64,000 nucleotides of DNA, from assembly GCA_003415625.1 (NCBI GenBank), contig PYIU01000006.1, positions 1,488,001 to 1,552,000 on the forward strand. Reading direction: 5' to 3'. The first letter of the stretch is position 1. Every line of letters begins with the position of its first letter. A program made the position numbers and the translations under genes. The stretch is from Aquanectria penicillioides (taxonomy: Eukaryota; Ascomycota; Sordariomycetes; Hypocreales; Nectriaceae). Below the pieces are notes generated by a model. The model searched no databases and was not told the DNA's origin. It saw only the letters and a program-made list of their open reading frames with translations. Shown here in pieces: positions 59,553 through 64,000 of the stretch.

Positions 59553-60575
59553 ACTATCCGTGTCTCTTTTGTTTCTGGGTGCGTCTGTGTGAACAAAAAA
59601 GGCTGACGGGTTCATGGTGAGCGTGCAGAGTATGTCTGCGCACGCGCCTATGTGTCCCAGACGTGTCCATACGGAGTCATTGTTTCTGCATGGAAACGCC
59701 GGACCCAGAGCGTCGCAGGCGGACGCAGGCGATGGAGGAACCCTTGAAGCAAGCCAAATCCGTCCATGTCAGTGCTGAAGCTACCTGCTGGGGGGGGTTG
59801 CTCGAGGGGCGCCGTGGAGGGGCGCCCTGGCGGGGGGAGTAGAGAAAGCCCACTAATAGCTGTTAGCTTGTAGGGGACTAGCAGTAGCAGCCGACCCCAT
59901 CTTTAGGCGGGTATTAGGCGCTTTTTTTTTGGGCCCAAAACCAGGAGAACCACCAACCGTCTAGGTACCATGGCCGCGGATTTACCCTTCCACGGTACCA
60001 AGAACAGGGAGGTTAGCAGGCTAGGCCCGCCTGGGCCAGCAGCTCTCGCTCTCGCTGTCCCACCGTCTGCCAGAGCAACCAGCAGCGAAGGGCAACAAAC
60101 CCGTCGTCCCCAGACCCAGACCGGGGGCAGCAGGTAAGCTAGGACCAGCGCCCGTACGCAGCCAAGCAAGCTACCTCCAGTACCCTAGGTACGGATGGGT
60201 AGGTACCTTTTGTTTAGGGAGGCAAAGTGCAGTAGGTACGATTGGAAACGTCAGGTAGGTCGGCTTGTTCCCACGTAACCTCCACCTCCACCTCCGCCTC
60301 TAGTCTCTCCATCCTACTCGATCCATCTTCTCCCACTTCCATTCCCGCCTCAACTCTCTCCTCTCCCCATCCTTTCTCTCCCGCCCGCCCTCTCTCCTTG
60401 CCAGGAGCTGGACTTCCATCCATCCCGGCTTTCTCTTCTCGTCGTCACATCATCTGCCTCTTCATCGCCGCCTTTCCTTCCACACTCCTTGGCTCAGCTC
60501 AAGCACGTATACCCTCCTTTTGGGCAAACTCTTGTCCCGCCTTGCCATCATCGCCATCCGCCATCACCATCGCCT

Positions 60576-60605
60576 ATCGCCATCGCCATCGCCATCGCCA
60601 TCGCC
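60576..60605. repeat. (ATCGCC)5 hexanucleotide repeat in the SSD1 leader region
   Basis: Five perfect ATCGCC units lie about 180 bp before the SSD1 start, probably in the transcribed leader. Confidence 0.85.
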
Positions 60606-60784
60606 AACGCACCTGTCTGCACTCGTCGTCAGAATAAAAAAAAAAACAGGTCCCGCCGGAACCCGCCGCCATTCTCGGCAACCACATCGCTATCCGATTC
60701 AGATTACAGCAATCTGCCAACTCGATTCGATTCTCATCGTCTCGACTTCGACCTCGACGTGCCCACTGCCTCTGACTGCCCACC

Positions 60785-63700
60785 ATGGAGCAGCAGCAGC
60801 AACCACAGCAACCCGCGCAGCAGCAGCAGCAGCCTGTTCAGCAACCCCAGGTTGGCGGCGTACCTGGTCCTGCTGGACGAAGGCTGCACATTGCGCATCG
60901 CCGAAGCCCCTCTGAGTTGACACCTTTGATGAGCATGTTTGCCAACCCAGGAAGTAAGTTTTGCCTCTTTTGCCCTTCTCGCCTCCTCGCATCCCATCGC
61001 CCCCGCATGGCAGCTTCATCGCCGGCATGCTCTGCCATTTCCAATCCTTTCCCCATCGATTTTATTTGATTGCGACGGCCGCACAGCTGGAACTTCTCCG
61101 CACCTACCTACCTCGCCCCTCTCGAAGCTCGTCACTAGAACTAACACCATCTTCCCTGCAGTGGAGCAGCTTGCCATCCAGCAGCAGATTGAACTGCTGC
61201 AACAACAGCAACAGCAGATCCAGGCTACCCACCAGCAATATGTCAACATGGGCATGATGCCCCCCGGCCAACCCATCGGCCCGGGTGGTGCCTTCAATCC
61301 TTTGCAGCCCATGGGCAACATGTCGCAAAACGCCTTCCAATTCCCAAACCAAATGCCACAACAGAACATGGCTCCTCCGACCCAGCCACTGTCACATCGC
61401 CGTAATCAGTCGGCACTCCCCAATATGGGTATGGGGCCACCCCCCGCACCCTCCGCCGGGGCCTCTGGTTCTGCCTTTGGCAATTTCGAGTCTCCCGGTG
61501 GGCAAGGCCGGGAGAATGCAGGTGGCCGTGGCGGCCGCGGAGGTGGCGCTGGTGGTGGTCACCAGCGACGGCACTCCCTGGCCCTGGCCGATGCCAAGAA
61601 GGCCGCCGAGATCGCTCAACAGAAGCGAACTACAAGCGGTTTCTCCTTCCCTGCCTCACCCGCCGAAAAGCCCGATGACCAAACCAAGCCCCCTTCCCAC
61701 AACACCCTCGATATTCCCGTTGCCCAAGGCTCAAGCCGCGGTGGACGTGGAGGCCATGGCCGCAGCCAGAGTATGGCTGTCAATGGCCGTGGCGCCGGTC
61801 GCGGCGCTGGCATGAACCTTGGTGCTGACACTTCCAACGACTTCCCGCGCCGTGGAAGCTCCCACGCCCGTACTGGATCTCGCAACTTTGAGGGCAACTG
61901 GCGCAACCAGAGCCAGAACCAAGACCAGGGTGGCAATGTTGGCCAAAACCAAGGTGGTTTCCAACCTGGCCACCGCCCTCGCGGCTCTATGAACCAGTCG
62001 GTTTCCAACATTGGTGCCTTCCAGTACAACCCCAACCAACCCCAGGTCATGCAACTACCCAACCAGATGATGGTGCCTCAGATGTATGGCCAGCAGCTCA
62101 ACCCCATGCAGCTCGGCCAGCTGCAAGCCCTCCAAGCCGCTCAGATGAACGGCCAACAGTTCATGGGTCTCCAGAGCTCTCAGCACGCCGGTCAGCTCTC
62201 TGGCCAGCCTCAGCAGCAGCAGCGAAAGACCCTCTTCACTCCTTACCTGCCCCAGGCCTCCCTCCCTGCTCTCTTGGGAGATGGCCAGCTCGTTTCTGGT
62301 ATTCTGCGTGTGAACAAGAAGAACCGCAGCGACGCATACGTCACCACTGTGGATGGCCTCCTTGATGCCGATATCTTCATTTGCGGTAGCAAGGACCGAA
62401 ACCGTGCCCTCGAGGGGGACCTTGTCGCCATTGAGCTGCTTGATGTCGACGAAGTTTGGTCCCAGAAGCGCGAGAAGGAAGAGAAGAAGAAGCGCAAGGA
62501 TATTACTGATACCCGATCTGGCTCCACCAACCAGGGTAACCAGAACTCTGGCAATAACGACTCCAACAATGGCGAGGGCGGTATTCGCCGCCGTGGTAGT
62601 CTGCGACAGCGTCCCACTCAGAAGAAGAACGACGACGTCGAAGTTGAGGGCCAGAGTCTTCTGCTTGTGGAAGAGGAGGAAATCAACGACGAGGCCAAGC
62701 CCCTGTATGCTGGTCACGTTGTTGCCGTCATTGAGCGTGTTGCCGGTCAGATGTTCTCAGGAACTCTTGGTCTTCTCCGACCTAGCAGCCAAGCTACCAA
62801 GGAGAAGCAGGAGGCCGAGCGGGCCGCTCGAGATGGTGGTAACTCGCGCCAAAACGAGCCCCGTAACCAAGAGAAGCCCAAGATTGTTTGGTTCAAGCCC
62901 ACCGACAAGCGCGTTCCCCTTATTGCTATCCCTACCGAACAGGCCCCTCGTGACTTTGTCGAGAAGCACCAGGACTACGCCGACCGAATCTTCGTCGCCT
63001 GCATCAAGCGTTGGCCCATTACCTCTCTGCACCCCTTTGGAACCCTTGTTGAGCAGCTTGGCCGCATGGGCGACCTGAAGGTTGAGACCGATGCTCTCCT
63101 CCGTGATAACAACTTCTCCTCAGACGAATTCTCCGATGCCGTTTTGCGCAGTGTCGGCCTCCAGGACTGGTCCCTCGCAAAGGAGGAAGAGGATTCCCTC
63201 GCCACCCGCCGTGATTTCCGTGAAGAGAAGGTTTTCACCATCGACTTCAACGGTGGAAACGAGCTGGGCAACGCTGTGCACGTTAAGTCTCGCCCTGATG
63301 GCAAGATTGACATTGGTATTCACGTCCCCGATGTTGCCCACTTCGTCAAGCCCAACTCCCTGGTCGATCGCGAGGCCAAGAAGCGTGGCACTGCTGTTCA
63401 GCTGAGCAACCGCTTCTGTGCTCTGCTGCCCTCTAAGCTGTCTACCGAGGTTTGCTCCCTGAACCCCGATCAGGAGCGCCTGGCTGTCAGTGTCGTCTTC
63501 AGCGTGAACCCTCACAACGGATCCGTTGCCGAAGGCGACTCCTGGGTTGGCCGAAGTATTATCAAGAGCGCTGGCAGGGTCTCGCTCCAGGACCTTGACA
63601 ATGCCCTGTCCAACCCTGGCGGCTTCAACAACCCTGCAACCCCCGTCAACACCATCCAGATTCTCAACGCCGTTGCCCAGAAGTTCCGAGAGACTCGCCT

Positions 63701-64000
63701 TGGGGCTGGCGATGAGCCTATTGCTCCCCTCCGCCTCCTGCAGCAGTTGGATGACGAGAACAACCCAGTCCAAGAGAACCTGTTCGACTCGAGCCCTGCC
63801 CTTGAACTCGTCGAAGAGCTCATCCACAAGGCTAACGCCTACGTGGCCCAGCGCCTTGCCGAAGGACTTCCTGAAAAGGCTCTCCTTCGCCGCCAGGCCG
63901 CTCCTAACCCACGACGTCTTCAGACCTTTGTTGAGCGCATGACTGCGCTTGGCTACGACATTGACTCATCAGCCAGCGGCGCCCTCCAGAACAGCCTCTT
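60785..64000 (+). CDS. SSD1: Ssd1/GUL-1 RNA-binding translational repressor, 3' end outside the window
   Basis: Exon 1 is 60785-60953; exon 2 runs from 61162 past the right edge without a stop. The 208-bp intron joins SMFANPG to MEQLAIQQQ. The visible 1002 residues hold a Gln-rich N-terminus and the conserved RRLHIAHRRSPSELTPLM. A long disordered Gly/Asn/Gln region with repeated RRxS-type sites follows (GHQRRHSLALAD, RRGSSHARTGS), candidate targets of the Cbk1/COT1 kinase. Then come cold-shock domains (LVSGILRVNKKNRSDAYVTT) and the RNB-like domain (GRIDIGIHVPDVAHFV-type segment, here DGKIDIGIHVPDVAHF). Where active RNB nucleases have an Asp cluster this reads FNGGNELGNAVHV, agreeing with the known lack of nuclease activity in Ssd1. 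It controls translation of cell-wall mRNAs. Confidence 0.94.

Larger units (their letters stand above)
57079..60784. other. 3.7-kb divergent region, GLE1/SSD1
   Basis: GLE1 promoter on the left, SSD1 promoter and probably a long SSD1 leader on the right. From about 60270 to 60500 the sequence is strongly pyrimidine-rich (CT), a common look for fungal core promoters and leaders. No protein gene is supported. Confidence 0.5.

Overview
The window is nuclear DNA of a filamentous ascomycete, most probably a Sordariomycete. Genes are spliced by many short GT-AG introns of about 49-83 bp with CTAAC-like branch sites, many proteins begin with classical secretion signals, and the gene families (Zn2Cys6 regulator, G1 peptidase, DUF5695, SSD1/GUL-1, PET127, VMA1) are those of Pezizomycotina. 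I see no tRNA, rRNA, CRISPR array, telomere repeat or intact transposon.

Region 1 (about 1-20.2 kb) is gene-poor and accessory in character. It holds a secreted GH43 glycosidase, a secreted G1 glutamic peptidase, a secreted S10 serine carboxypeptidase, a nine-exon Zn2Cys6/fungal_trans transcription factor and a large secreted DUF5695 protein. These are separated by long spacers without recognisable genes. The set reads as a plant-polymer and protein degradation island with a resident regulator, although nothing in the sequence proves co-regulation.

Region 2 (about 20.5-64 kb) is core housekeeping. In order it carries exocyst SEC8 (-), an epoxide-hydrolase-like alpha/beta protein without its catalytic Asp and His (-), HID1 (-), mitochondrial PET127 (+), acid sphingomyelinase (+), a flavin monooxygenase (+), V-ATPase catalytic subunit VMA1 (+), YIH1/IMPACT (+), a CASTOR-like ACT protein (-), a METTL25/RRNAD1-type methyltransferase (-), SNARE TLG1 (+), mRNA-export factor GLE1 (-) and SSD1 (+, running off the right edge). 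Trafficking (SEC8, HID1, TLG1, VMA1) and nutrient or translation control (YIH1, CASTOR-like, SSD1, GLE1) dominate.

The strongest unexpected signal is a set of single-base losses, mostly in short homopolymer runs, that break the frames of otherwise well conserved genes: VMA1, GLE1, PET127 (two or three sites), and a low-complexity open frame upstream of VMA1. VMA1 and GLE1 are expected to be essential or nearly so, and every break is repaired by adding one base. Under-called homopolymers in the assembly are therefore the simplest reading. Gene models below give exon coordinates worked out by hand from frame and splice-site agreement.
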